The position numbers and the translations under genes were made by a program. Positions 42,914-51,397 of a stretch of 64,000 nucleotides of DNA are shown piece after piece. Position 1 is the first letter of the stretch; each line of letters begins with the position of its first letter. The stretch comes from DATAAP01 sp041690495 (GTDB taxonomy: Bacteria; Pseudomonadota; Alphaproteobacteria; CACIAM-22H2). The stretch lies in the NCBI GenBank assembly GCA_041690495.1, contig JAWLHE010000006.1, forward strand, positions 1-64,000, read 5' to 3'. The notes below the pieces were generated by a model. That model worked only from the letters and a program-made list of their open reading frames with translations. It was not told the DNA's origin and made no database searches.

Positions 42914-44278
42914 TTACTTCGCCATCGCTGCAGTCGGTGGCGCCATGATGGCACCCAGCACCCCCGTGTGAACGTCGCCCGCCTGGAAGGAATCGGCGTG
43001 GAGCACCTTCAACAGTGCGGGAATATTCGTCTTGACGCCACTGATTGCAAACTCCCGCAGGGAGGCGGACAGCCGGTCGATAGCTTCGGGACGGGTCCTG
43101 CCCCAGGCAATGACTTTCGCGATCATCGGGTCATAGTACGGCGTGACGATGCCGCCTTCCGCATACCCGGTTTCGACCCGGATTCCCTCTGCGACAGGCG
43201 GCCGATAGACGGTAAGCGGTCCCGGGCTCGGCAGGAAACGCTCGGGATCCTCCGCATAGACCCGGGCCTCGACCGCATGCCCGTGAATCTCCACGCGCTC
43301 GGGCAGGCATTCGGTCAGCCGCTCACCGGCCGCGGCGCGGATCTGCAGCGCCACGATATCCACCCCGGTGATCGCTTCGGTAACGCCGTGCTCGACCTGA
43401 AGACGCGTGTTCATTTCCATGAACTGGTATTCGCCGTCCGCGCCGCGCAGCATCTCGACGGTGCCGATATTGTCGTAGCCGAGCTCGCCCAAGGTCGCGG
43501 CGATGCGCTCTCCCAGCGCGTCCGCCTCGGCGCGGACCAGACCCGGCGCCGGCGCCTCCTCGATCACCTTCTGATGGCGCCGCTGGATCGAGCAGTCCCG
43601 CTCAAACAGCGCCCGCACGCCCCCGTGGCGGTCCGCAACGACCTGGAACTCGATGTGGCGCGGCCGCACGAGCAGCCGCTCCAGATAGATCTGGTCATTG
43701 GCAAATCCACGCTGCGCCAGCGAGCGGGCACGCTCCGCGGCCTTGATCAGCTCGCCTTCGTTCTCCGCGGGAAGCATGCCGATCCCGCCCCCGCCCGCGG
43801 CAGGCTTGACCAGGACCGGAAAACCGATTGTCCGTGCGGCCGCGACGATCCCGGCCGAATCGGCGGGCAGCACGCCCGAGCCGCGGCCGACCGGGAGTCC
43901 TCTTGCCTCCATGAGCGCGCGGGCGTGTGTCTTGTGGCCCATCTCGTCGATCCATCGCGCGGATGGACCGATGAAGCACAGGCCGGACTCGGCCAGGCGT
44001 CGCGCGAAGCCGGCGTTCTCCGACAGGAATCCGTATCCGGGATGAACGGCGTCCGCCCGGGCGGCCCTGACGATTTCGAGCAGCGCGTCCTGGTTCAGAT
44101 AGCTCGCGCGCGCCGGTGCGGGCCCGAGGGCAAAGCTCTCGTCGGCCTCGGCAAGATACGGTGCGTTGCGGTCCGCATCCGAATACACCGCGACCGATCG
44201 GATTCGCAGCTTGCGCAAAGCCCGGATGACGCGGGCGGCGGCGGCTCCCCGGTTCGCGACCACGACCTTGTGGAACAT
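42914..44278 (-). CDS. Acyl-CoA carboxylase, biotin carboxylase subunit
   Basis: 454 residues from the ATG at 44278. ATP-grasp features: VLVKPAAGGGGIGM, ERDCSIQRRHQKVIEEAP and FMEMNTRLQVEHGVTE. The N-terminus is FHKVVVANRGAAAARVIRAL; the first helix diverges from the usual ANRGEIA. Carboxylates biotin using ATP and bicarbonate. Operon with the carrier gene, divergent from the carboxyltransferase across a promoter region with an inverted repeat. Confidence 0.92.
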   Translation of the reverse strand: MFHKVVVANRGAAAARVIRALRKLRIRSVAVYSDADRNAPYLAEADESFALGPAPARASYLNQDALLEIVRAARADAVHPGYGFLSENAGFARRLAESGLCFIGPSARWIDEMGHKTHARALMEARGLPVGRGSGVLPADSAGIVAAARTIGFPVLVKPAAGGGGIGMLPAENEGELIKAAERARSLAQRGFANDQIYLERLLVRPRHIEFQVVADRHGGVRALFERDCSIQRRHQKVIEEAPAPGLVRAEADALGERIAATLGELGYDNIGTVEMLRGADGEYQFMEMNTRLQVEHGVTEAITGVDIVALQIRAAAGERLTECLPERVEIHGHAVEARVYAEDPERFLPSPGPLTVYRPPVAEGIRVETGYAEGGIVTPYYDPMIAKVIAWGRTRPEAIDRLSASLREFAISGVKTNIPALLKVLHADSFQAGDVHTGVLGAIMAPPTAAMAK

Positions 44279-44421
44279 GCGCTGTCTCGGCTCGCTCACG
44301 ATGTCGTTCAGGGGCCGAGGCATTCGCACTGCAGCCTTCCTGCAGCCCTGTGTAACCTATTCCGGTAGCCGATGTCATCAAATTGAATCGGTCTGAAACG
44401 ATACAAAGAGCCGGAAATGCT

Positions 44422-44453
44422 TTGATTGAGCTCGCATCAATATGAGATATAAT
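44422..44453 (+). promoter_or_regulatory. Promoter with overlapping TTGAT/ATCAA inverted repeat
   Basis: TTGAGC (44426-44431) and TATAAT (44448-44453) are spaced 16 nt, a good sigma-70-like promoter for the carboxyltransferase gene. An inverted repeat TTGAT-N9-ATCAA (44422-44440) covers the -35 box, as expected for a repressor operator. Confidence 0.5.
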
Positions 44454-44567
44454 TGTAGAAAGGATCTCAGGAACCGGTCGGCCGTCGAAACCGGCCAGGG
44501 GAACTCGACGTGGCGCGCAGGCGGCGCGGACTTTCTGCGGGACAATCAAACGAACTGACTTGGCCGT

Positions 44568-46106
44568 ATGGACGACAGCACACTGGAAGAACTCGAGCGC
44601 AAGCGCCGCGCAGCGCGGGCGATGGGAGGCACGCAAGCCCTTGAGCGGCTGCGTCAAAGCGGCAAGCTCAATGCACGCGAGCGCGTCGACCTGTTGCTCG
44701 ATCCCGGATCGTTCGTCGAAATCGGGCTCCTCGCACGCAGTCAGCACCCCTCCCTTTCGCATCGCACGCCGGCCGACGGCCTTGTCGCCGGCTATGGCGC
44801 GATCGACGGCCGCATCGTGTATGTCACCTCGGAGGACGCGAGCGTTCTCGCCGGTACGCGCGGACGCGTGGCCGAGGCCAAGACCGTGCGGATCCGCGAG
44901 CTGGCCTTGCAGCACAACAAGCCTTTCATCGCCCTCATGGAGGCCGGCGCCGGACGCTTCCAGGAGAATAACGGGGCTACGGCGGCCGGAATCGGCCATC
45001 GCTTCCGCGAGCACTACCGGCTCTCCGGCCGCGTGCCGCAGGTCGCCGCGATCATGGGCGCTTGCTTTGGCGGCCCCTCCTTCACGGCGATGCAGTCGGA
45101 CTATGTGAGCATCGTGCGCGGAACCGGCTTCATGGGCATGTCCGGCCCGCCGGTCGTCAAGGTAGGAATCGGCCAGGACGTCACAAACGATCAGATCGGC
45201 GGCGCCGACAAGAGCGGGCGCGAGACCGGCCAGGTCGATTACATCGCCGAGTCGGACGCAGATTGCCTGCGCAACATCCGGGAATTCCTGTCCTACTTCC
45301 CTTCGAGCTGCTTCGATCCGCCGCCGGTACGCGCAGCCCGCCCGGCCGCGGTAGACACGGCCGAAGGCAAGGCGAAGATCGCCGGGATGGTTTCCGACAA
45401 CCATCGCCGGGCCTACAACATGGAGGAGCTGCTTGCGCTCCTCGTCGATGCCGGCGAGATCTTTCACTATCGCAAGCCATATGGGCCAAATCTGATCACG
45501 GCATGGGCGCGGATGGGCGGCCAGCCGGTCGGCTTTATCGCGAACAATCCGATGCAGATGGCCGGCGTTCTCGATCACAAGGCGACGAACAAGGCGCGCA
45601 AGTTCATCGACATCTGCGACGCGTTCCATATTCCCATCGTGTTCCTGACCGACTGCCCTGGCTTTCTGGTCGGTCCGGATATCGAGAACGAGCGGATGGT
45701 TTCCCTCGCGTCGCGGTTCCTGAACACGGTGATCGGCGCCTCGGTGCCGAAGGTCACCGTGGTGCTCCGCAAGGCGATTGGGCTGGCCTATCTGGCGCTC
45801 GGCGGGCGGACGATGGGCCCGGACGCGATCGTCGCCTGGCCGACCGCCCGGTTCGACGTGATGGGGCCTGCGGCCGGCGTCGAGCTCGTCTACGGAAAGG
45901 AGATCGCGGCGGCATCCGATCCCAAGGCCAAGCGCGCGGAACTGCTCAAGCAGGCGGACCAGGCCTCGCATGCCTATCTCGCCGCAGAGATGGCCCTCAT
46001 CGACGACGTGATTCATCCCGGCGAAACGCGCGACGTCATTCTCGGCGCGATCCAGCGACGGGGGACCGCGGCCTCTTTCGGCTTCAAGCACCGCGTCGAT
46101 CCCTGA
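44568..46106 (+). CDS. Acyl-CoA carboxylase, carboxyltransferase subunit
   Basis: 512 residues of the propionyl/methylcrotonyl-CoA carboxylase beta type with two crotonase-like halves. Motifs: RLRQSGKLNARERVDLLLDP, IALMEAGAGRFQENNG, AIMGACFGGPSF in the N-domain and IVFLTDCPGFLVG, KVTVVLRKAIGLAYLALGG in the C-domain. Transfers carboxyl from biotin to an acyl-CoA. Downstream genes in line are an FAD oxidoreductase and an enoyl-CoA hydratase, so the carboxylated enoyl-CoA may be reduced or hydrated next, as in leucine or terpene acid catabolism. Confidence 0.92.
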   Translation: MDDSTLEELERKRRAARAMGGTQALERLRQSGKLNARERVDLLLDPGSFVEIGLLARSQHPSLSHRTPADGLVAGYGAIDGRIVYVTSEDASVLAGTRGRVAEAKTVRIRELALQHNKPFIALMEAGAGRFQENNGATAAGIGHRFREHYRLSGRVPQVAAIMGACFGGPSFTAMQSDYVSIVRGTGFMGMSGPPVVKVGIGQDVTNDQIGGADKSGRETGQVDYIAESDADCLRNIREFLSYFPSSCFDPPPVRAARPAAVDTAEGKAKIAGMVSDNHRRAYNMEELLALLVDAGEIFHYRKPYGPNLITAWARMGGQPVGFIANNPMQMAGVLDHKATNKARKFIDICDAFHIPIVFLTDCPGFLVGPDIENERMVSLASRFLNTVIGASVPKVTVVLRKAIGLAYLALGGRTMGPDAIVAWPTARFDVMGPAAGVELVYGKEIAAASDPKAKRAELLKQADQASHAYLAAEMALIDDVIHPGETRDVILGAIQRRGTAASFGFKHRVDP

Positions 46107-46139
46107 TACCCGCTATTGGACACGAGAACGGAGAACGAC

Positions 46140-47723
46140 GTGCAGACGGTGGAAAGCTGGGACGACCAGGCGGACGTGATCGTGGTCGGATACGGCGCGG
46201 CCGGCGCCGTGGCGGCGATCGAGGCCCACGACGCCGGCGCCCGGGTCCTGCTTCTCGAAAAGATGCCTTTTCCCGGCGGCTTGTCGATCGTCTCGGCCGG
46301 CGGCATCCGGGTCTGCTTCGACAAGGAAGCCGCCTACAGGTATCTGGAGACGACATGCGGCAACCGGACGCCTCCTGACATCCTGCGCGCGCTCGCCGAC
46401 GGGATGGCCGAAGCGCCGGACTACGTGCGCAAGCTCGCGGCAATAAACGGCGCCAAGGTCAAAGTCACGCCGGCGCTCGGCAACTACCCCTTTCCCGGCT
46501 GCGACTCGCTCGCCTATTGCGAGATCGAATCCGTCCCGGCGCTCGAAGGCGCGACGTCGTATCACGCGGTGCGCGGCATCAAGCCGGGCTGCCGGCTGTT
46601 CAAGGTGCTTGAGGACAACGTCAATGCGCGCGGCATCCGCGTCGTCCTCAATGCGCGGGCCGAGCGGCTCCTCACGGCGCCGGACAAGACGGTTCAGGGC
46701 TTGCGCGTCTCGATCGACGGCGAAACCCGCCACATCAAGGCGCGCAAGGCCGTCGTCATGACCGCCGGCGGTTTCGAGGCGAACGAGGAGATGAAGCGCG
46801 ACTACTTCCAGGCGACGCCTGTCCTGACGGGATCATTCCGCGGCAATACCGGGGACGGCATCCTGATGTGCCAGGAAGCCGGCGCGGCGCTTTGGCACAT
46901 GTGGCACTATCACGGCCCCTACGGCCTCAGGCATCCCGACCCCGCCTATCCGTTCGCCTTCTATCTCAAGGCGATCCCGATGTGGACGCCGGGCCGTCTC
47001 GACCAGATTTCCGATCTCGGGGTCGTCGACGCGGCGGGAAAGCCGATGTCGCAAAAAGCCCTCGCCCGCATGGCGTGGATCCTGGTCGATCAGAACGGCC
47101 GCCGGTTCATGGACGAATACCCGCCCTATCCCGGTGACACCGGCATCCGTCCGCTCGACACATTCGATCCGAAGATCCAGGGTTTTCCGCGGATTCCGGC
47201 GTTCATGGTGTTCGACGAGGACGGACGCAAGATGTACCCGCTCGGTCGCGTCGTCCTGAACGATCGCGACGCCCCTTATGAGTGGAGCCCCGACAATCTG
47301 AAGGAAGTCGAGAACGGCATCTTCGAGCGGGCGGATACGCTGGAAGAGCTGGCCGCAAAAATGCGCGTGCCGCCTACGCAGCTCGCGGCAACGATCCGCG
47401 CCTGGAATGCGGCGGTCGAGAAGGGCTATGACGGCGAGCATGGGCGCATGCCGGAAACAATGGTCCCGATCAGGACCGCGCCATTCTATTTCGGACGCAT
47501 TTATCCGGTCGTCATCAATACCCAGGGCGGCCCGAAACGGAATGTCCATCAGCAGGTGGTCGACCCGTTCGACCAGCCGATCCCGCGGCTCTATGCGGCA
47601 GGCGAGCTTGGCAGCGTGTTCGGCCACATCTACATGAGCGGCGGCAATCTCGCGGAATGCGTCATCGGGGGACGAACCGCCGGACGCAACGCCGCTGCGC
47701 TGCAAAGCTGGGACCGGTCGTGA
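46140..47723 (+). CDS. FAD-dependent oxidoreductase (fumarate reductase/KstD-like flavoprotein)
   Basis: 527 residues from a GTG at 46140 with a GGAG site 6 nt upstream; a TTG at 46116 is less likely. Dinucleotide motif VIVVGYGAAGAVAAIEAHDA with the distal LLLEKMPFPGG, and MTAGGFEANEEM as in the FrdA/3-ketosteroid dehydrogenase group. The C-terminus has LYAAGELGSVFGHIYMSGGN. Such proteins introduce or remove double bonds in acids or steroid-like rings. It sits 33 nt after the carboxyltransferase in the same direction. Confidence 0.85.
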   Translation: MQTVESWDDQADVIVVGYGAAGAVAAIEAHDAGARVLLLEKMPFPGGLSIVSAGGIRVCFDKEAAYRYLETTCGNRTPPDILRALADGMAEAPDYVRKLAAINGAKVKVTPALGNYPFPGCDSLAYCEIESVPALEGATSYHAVRGIKPGCRLFKVLEDNVNARGIRVVLNARAERLLTAPDKTVQGLRVSIDGETRHIKARKAVVMTAGGFEANEEMKRDYFQATPVLTGSFRGNTGDGILMCQEAGAALWHMWHYHGPYGLRHPDPAYPFAFYLKAIPMWTPGRLDQISDLGVVDAAGKPMSQKALARMAWILVDQNGRRFMDEYPPYPGDTGIRPLDTFDPKIQGFPRIPAFMVFDEDGRKMYPLGRVVLNDRDAPYEWSPDNLKEVENGIFERADTLEELAAKMRVPPTQLAATIRAWNAAVEKGYDGEHGRMPETMVPIRTAPFYFGRIYPVVINTQGGPKRNVHQQVVDPFDQPIPRLYAAGELGSVFGHIYMSGGNLAECVIGGRTAGRNAAALQSWDRS

Positions 47724-47745
47724 CGTCGAGAGTGGCCGCGGCGGC

Positions 47746-48501
47746 ATGACACCCCGGCCTGTCCTGCTGCGGGAGGAGCGCGGGCCCGTCCGCATCCTCA
47801 CCCTCAACCGGCCCGAAAAGCTCAATGCGCTGAACGGCGCGCTCACTGGCGCCCTGATCGCGGCGCTCGACGAGGCCGGACAGACCGACGGTGTCAACGC
47901 GATCATCATCGCCGGCTCGGGGCGGGCGTTCTGCGCCGGAGCCGACACGACCGAGCTGGCAGACGTCCGCGACGAAGAGGCCATCCGCGAGCATGCCGCG
48001 CGCACCGCGCGGCTCCATCACACGCTGTCCTCCATCGCGAAGCCGGTCGTTGCGGCGGTCCACGGCCTGGCGCTGGGCGGCGGCTGCGGCCTGGCGCTCG
48101 CTTGCGACCTCGTCATCTGCGCGGAGAGCGCGCAGTTCGGATATCCGGAAGTCACCCGAGGGGTCGTGCCCGCGATCGTGATGCCCGGCCTCGTGCGGCA
48201 GGTCGGCTGGAAGGCGGCCTTCGAGCTTCTCGCGACCGGAGCCCGCATCGACGCTCGCCGCGCCCTGGCGCTGGGCATGGTGAATCGAATCGTGCCCGAT
48301 GCCGATACCGCGAGCGAGGCGGAACGTCTTGCCGAAGAGCTGGCCAACCGTAATCCCGCCACAATGCGCTGGCTCAAGCACGTATTCCGGTCAGTACGCG
48401 AAGGAACTCTCGGCGATGCGCTCGATCTTGCCCGCGATGCCAATGCGCGTAGCCGTATCGAGAAGTTCGGGGCATCGACGCCGGCGGAACCGGCAGGTTA
48501 G
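47746..48501 (+). CDS. Enoyl-CoA hydratase
   Basis: 251 residues of crotonase fold. Oxyanion segments AFCAGADTTEL and GLALGGGCGLALACD are present. Both catalytic glutamates can be placed: FGYPEVTRGVVP and AAFELLATG. Hence a true hydratase (or lyase) is likely, in contrast to the homologue at 25449-26222. Follows the FAD oxidoreductase by 22 nt, probably in one operon with the carboxyltransferase. Confidence 0.87.
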   Translation: MTPRPVLLREERGPVRILTLNRPEKLNALNGALTGALIAALDEAGQTDGVNAIIIAGSGRAFCAGADTTELADVRDEEAIREHAARTARLHHTLSSIAKPVVAAVHGLALGGGCGLALACDLVICAESAQFGYPEVTRGVVPAIVMPGLVRQVGWKAAFELLATGARIDARRALALGMVNRIVPDADTASEAERLAEELANRNPATMRWLKHVFRSVREGTLGDALDLARDANARSRIEKFGASTPAEPAG

Positions 48502-48523
48502 GCGTGCGACGCTTCGCGCCGGC

Positions 48524-49312
48524 TCACACGGTGGCGGTGCCGCCGCCGTCCACCTGAAGCACGATGCCGGTGATATGGCGGGCCCTGTCGGAGGCGAGGA
48601 ACATCACGGCGTCGGCGATGTCGGCCGGCTGCCCCCGCTCGCCCAGCGGCGCGGCTGCCGCAACGCCGCTGCGCGCGGCGCCGCCCGTTTGCGCCGCATA
48701 TCGTGCGTTCGCGCTGACGATCCGCTCATAACGCTCCGACTCGATGGGACCGGGCGCCACGGCGTTGATCCGGATGCCGTGCCGCCCATGGATATTCGCA
48801 AGCCCCTTGGTCAGGACATTGACGGCGGCATTCGCGGCGGAGCCCGGCAGATGCGTTGGCGAGGACGGCTGGTGCCCGCCGCGGCCGGAGATGTTCACGA
48901 TGCAGCCGCGGCGCTGCCGGATCATTTGCGGCAGGACCGCCCGCATCGTCCGCAGATAGCCGAAGAACTTCGCCTGGAGCACCGCCTCCCAGTCGGCGTC
49001 GTCGAGTTCGAGGGGATCGCCGAAGAGCGGGCGGGTCGTGGAATTGACCAGGATATCCAGGCCGCCGGCCGCGGCGATGGTCGCGGCGGCTGCGTCCACC
49101 TGACCCTGGTCCTCGACATCGACGGGGAGCGCGGTAATGCGCGCCAGGCCCGGCCCTGTGCCGATCTCGCTTTGGAGCTGCTCGAGAGCCGCCCGGTTTC
49201 GCGACGACGCGAATATATGCACCGCCTCCCGCGCCAGGGCGGTCACGATGGCGCGGCCGATTGCACCGGAAGCACCGGTGACCCATGCAACCTTACTTTG
49301 GTCCGTGACCAT
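48524..49312 (-). CDS. SDR oxidoreductase
   Basis: 262 residues from the ATG at 49312 with a GGGGGAA ribosome site. Cofactor motif VTGASGAIGRAIV and the C-terminal AVAPGPIESERYE and VDGGGTATV are standard. The NNAG equivalent reads LVNSTTRPLF and the usual catalytic YxxxK region has HLPGSAANAAVN in place of a clear Tyr-x3-Lys, so catalysis is doubtful and alignment is needed. Divergent from the TRAP operon across a palindrome at 49336. Confidence 0.8.
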   Translation of the reverse strand: MVTDQSKVAWVTGASGAIGRAIVTALAREAVHIFASSRNRAALEQLQSEIGTGPGLARITALPVDVEDQGQVDAAAATIAAAGGLDILVNSTTRPLFGDPLELDDADWEAVLQAKFFGYLRTMRAVLPQMIRQRRGCIVNISGRGGHQPSSPTHLPGSAANAAVNVLTKGLANIHGRHGIRINAVAPGPIESERYERIVSANARYAAQTGGAARSGVAAAAPLGERGQPADIADAVMFLASDRARHITGIVLQVDGGGTATV

Positions 49313-49335
49313 AATGTTCCCCCTGAAGGCGATTG

Positions 49336-49349
49336 TATCGATGTCGATA
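49336..49349. promoter_or_regulatory. Palindromic operator candidate between SDR and TRAP genes
   Basis: TATCGATGTCGATA is a perfect 6-2-6 inverted repeat in the 153-nt divergent region, flanked by TTGTA (49333) and TACAA (49351) and followed by further ATCGAT-like motifs. The arrangement resembles GntR/IclR-type operators. No cognate regulator gene adjoins. Confidence 0.45.
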
Positions 49350-49465
49350 GTACAAATAATCGATATATGGATTGATTGATATGGGATCAATGCGTACAGT
49401 CTCCCCAATGACCGGCCACCAGCGCCTCGCGCGGATGACCGTGCAGCTCGATGGGGAAACGTAAA

Positions 49466-49999
49466 ATGCGGGGATTCATCAGGCTTCTCGACGTCGTCTC
49501 GGACACGCTCCTCGCCGTGAGCTGCGTGGCGACGGTCGCCATGATGCTCCAGGTCACCGCGGACGCGTTTATGCGCACGTTCTTCCACTGGTCCGTGCCG
49601 GGGACGGAGGAAATCGTCTCGGCCTATTACATGGTCGCCGTCGCGTTCCTCCCGCTCGCCTATGTGCAGCGGGAACGCGGCCACGTGATGATCGAGCTGT
49701 TCACGATGCGTCTGTCGCCGCGTATCAACGCGCTTATCGATAGCGTCGTCTTCACGGCGTGCGGCGTCGGTCTCGCCATTTTCACCTACGCGACTTTCTT
49801 CAAGGCAATCGCTATGACCGAAGAGGCCGAGATGCTGATCGGCACGGTCGACGTGACGGTCTGGCCGAGCCGATGGTTCGTGCCGGCGGGTTGCGGCGCG
49901 ATGGCACTGTATCTGTGGACCCACGCCGTTCAAGAGCTGCTGTGGGCGCTGCGCGGCGGCCCGCGCGAGCACTCCGAATCGCCGCACGCGCACGACTAG
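49466..49999 (+). CDS. dctQ: TRAP transporter small permease (DctQ)
   Basis: 177 residues with four membrane segments; start at the ATG at 49466 preceded by GGGGAA, another ATG at 49451 is possible. Typical DctQ segment: WSVPGTEEIVSAYYMVAVAF followed by YVQRERGHVMIELF. Forms the small membrane subunit of a tripartite ATP-independent carrier for organic acids. First of three genes dctQ-dctM-dctP. Confidence 0.9.
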   Translation: MRGFIRLLDVVSDTLLAVSCVATVAMMLQVTADAFMRTFFHWSVPGTEEIVSAYYMVAVAFLPLAYVQRERGHVMIELFTMRLSPRINALIDSVVFTACGVGLAIFTYATFFKAIAMTEEAEMLIGTVDVTVWPSRWFVPAGCGAMALYLWTHAVQELLWALRGGPREHSESPHAHD

Positions 50000-50042
50000 C
50001 CGAGCCCGCCAAGCTCCCCTCTAATAATCCCGAGCACCGCTC

Positions 50043-51350
50043 ATGTCGCCCTTGGTCGTCGGAATCATCGGAATCGTCGCACTGCTCGTGCTGCTCGCGG
50101 TGCGCGTGCCGATCGGTTTCGCCCTGGGGGGAGTCTCGGTTCTCGGCATCCTGTATCTGCGCGGCCCCGAGGCTGCGCTCGGAATCCTTTCCAGCCACCC
50201 CTACAGCTTCATCGCGCACTGGTCCCTGTCCGCCGTGCCGATGTTCATGCTCATGGGCAATATCGCTTTCCATGCGGGATTGACCCAATCGCTATACGGC
50301 GCGGCGCGGCTGTGGCTCAGCGGACTGCCGGGCGGCCTGGCCGTGGCAAGCACCGCCGCCTGCGCAGGGTTCGCTGCGGCATCGGGATCGAGCGTCGCCA
50401 CGGCATCGGCCATGGGACGCATCGCGATACCGGAAATGCTGCGCTACCGCTATGACGCCGGACTCGCCACGGGTGCAGTGGCGGCCGCAGGCACGCTGGG
50501 TTCGCTGATTCCGCCGAGCATCCTGATGGTGCTGTACGCGATCTTCGCCGAGGTCTCGATCAGCAAGGCGCTTATCGCGGGGATCATTCCCGGCGTCCTG
50601 TCCGCAATCATGTTTGCGGCGATGATCATCGTCCGGTGCAAGCTCAATCCGAAGCTCGCGCCCGCGGTTGCCGAAACCGTGACATGGTCACAGCGATTTA
50701 CCGTCCTGCGCGAGGTCTGGCCGCTGCCGGTGCTGATCCTCGGAGTCGTCGGCGGACTGTATTCCGGCATCTTCACGTCGACCGAGGCCGCCGCCGGCGG
50801 CGCATTTCTCGCCTTCGTAATCGCGGCCGCGCAGGGGCGGCTGTCCTGGGCTGTCATCAAACTGGCAGTGGTCGAATCGGCAAAGGGAACCGCCGCCCTC
50901 TTCTTCATCGCGCTCGGCGGTCTGCTCCTGGCGCGCTTCATGGCGTTCAGCGGGCTTCCCATCGTCCTGGCAAACACGATCGACCAGTTCTCGGTCAATT
51001 CGACGACGCTGGTCATCATTACGTCGGTGATCTTCATCGTGCTGGGCATGTTCCTGGACTCGATCGGGCTCATGCTCCTGACGATCCCGATCCTGCTTCC
51101 GATGTTCCAGAAATCCGGCGCGGACCTCATCTGGTTCGGCGTCCTCGTGATCAAGTACCTCGAGATAGGCCTGGTTACGCCGCCGGTCGGACTGAACGTC
51201 TATGTCATCAAGAGCGTCGTCGGAAAGACCGTGCCGCTCGAAGTCATCTTCCGGGGCATTTCCTGGTTCGTCCTGACCGACATCGTCACGCTCGCACTGC
51301 TGATCGCGTTTCCGCAGATCTCGCTCTTCCTACCAAGCCTGATGGAATGA
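50043..51350 (+). CDS. dctM: TRAP transporter large permease (DctM)
   Basis: 435 residues, about twelve membrane segments. DctM signatures: LAVRVPIGFALGGVSVLGIL, FAAASGSSVATASAMGRIAI, AAAGTLGSLIPPSILMVLYA and GLVTPPVGLNVYVIKSVVG. Drives sodium- or proton-coupled uptake of the acid delivered by the binding protein. Starts 43 nt after dctQ. Confidence 0.94.
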   Translation: MSPLVVGIIGIVALLVLLAVRVPIGFALGGVSVLGILYLRGPEAALGILSSHPYSFIAHWSLSAVPMFMLMGNIAFHAGLTQSLYGAARLWLSGLPGGLAVASTAACAGFAAASGSSVATASAMGRIAIPEMLRYRYDAGLATGAVAAAGTLGSLIPPSILMVLYAIFAEVSISKALIAGIIPGVLSAIMFAAMIIVRCKLNPKLAPAVAETVTWSQRFTVLREVWPLPVLILGVVGGLYSGIFTSTEAAAGGAFLAFVIAAAQGRLSWAVIKLAVVESAKGTAALFFIALGGLLLARFMAFSGLPIVLANTIDQFSVNSTTLVIITSVIFIVLGMFLDSIGLMLLTIPILLPMFQKSGADLIWFGVLVIKYLEIGLVTPPVGLNVYVIKSVVGKTVPLEVIFRGISWFVLTDIVTLALLIAFPQISLFLPSLME

Positions 51351-51397
51351 CCAAGAGACGTTACTGGGAGCACAACAACCACATGAAGGAGAAACCA

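Noticed and set aside
43695..46091. 798-codon minus-strand frame across the carboxylase region
   Set aside because: Antisense to the carboxyltransferase and part of the biotin carboxylase, which have complete motif sets on their own strands.
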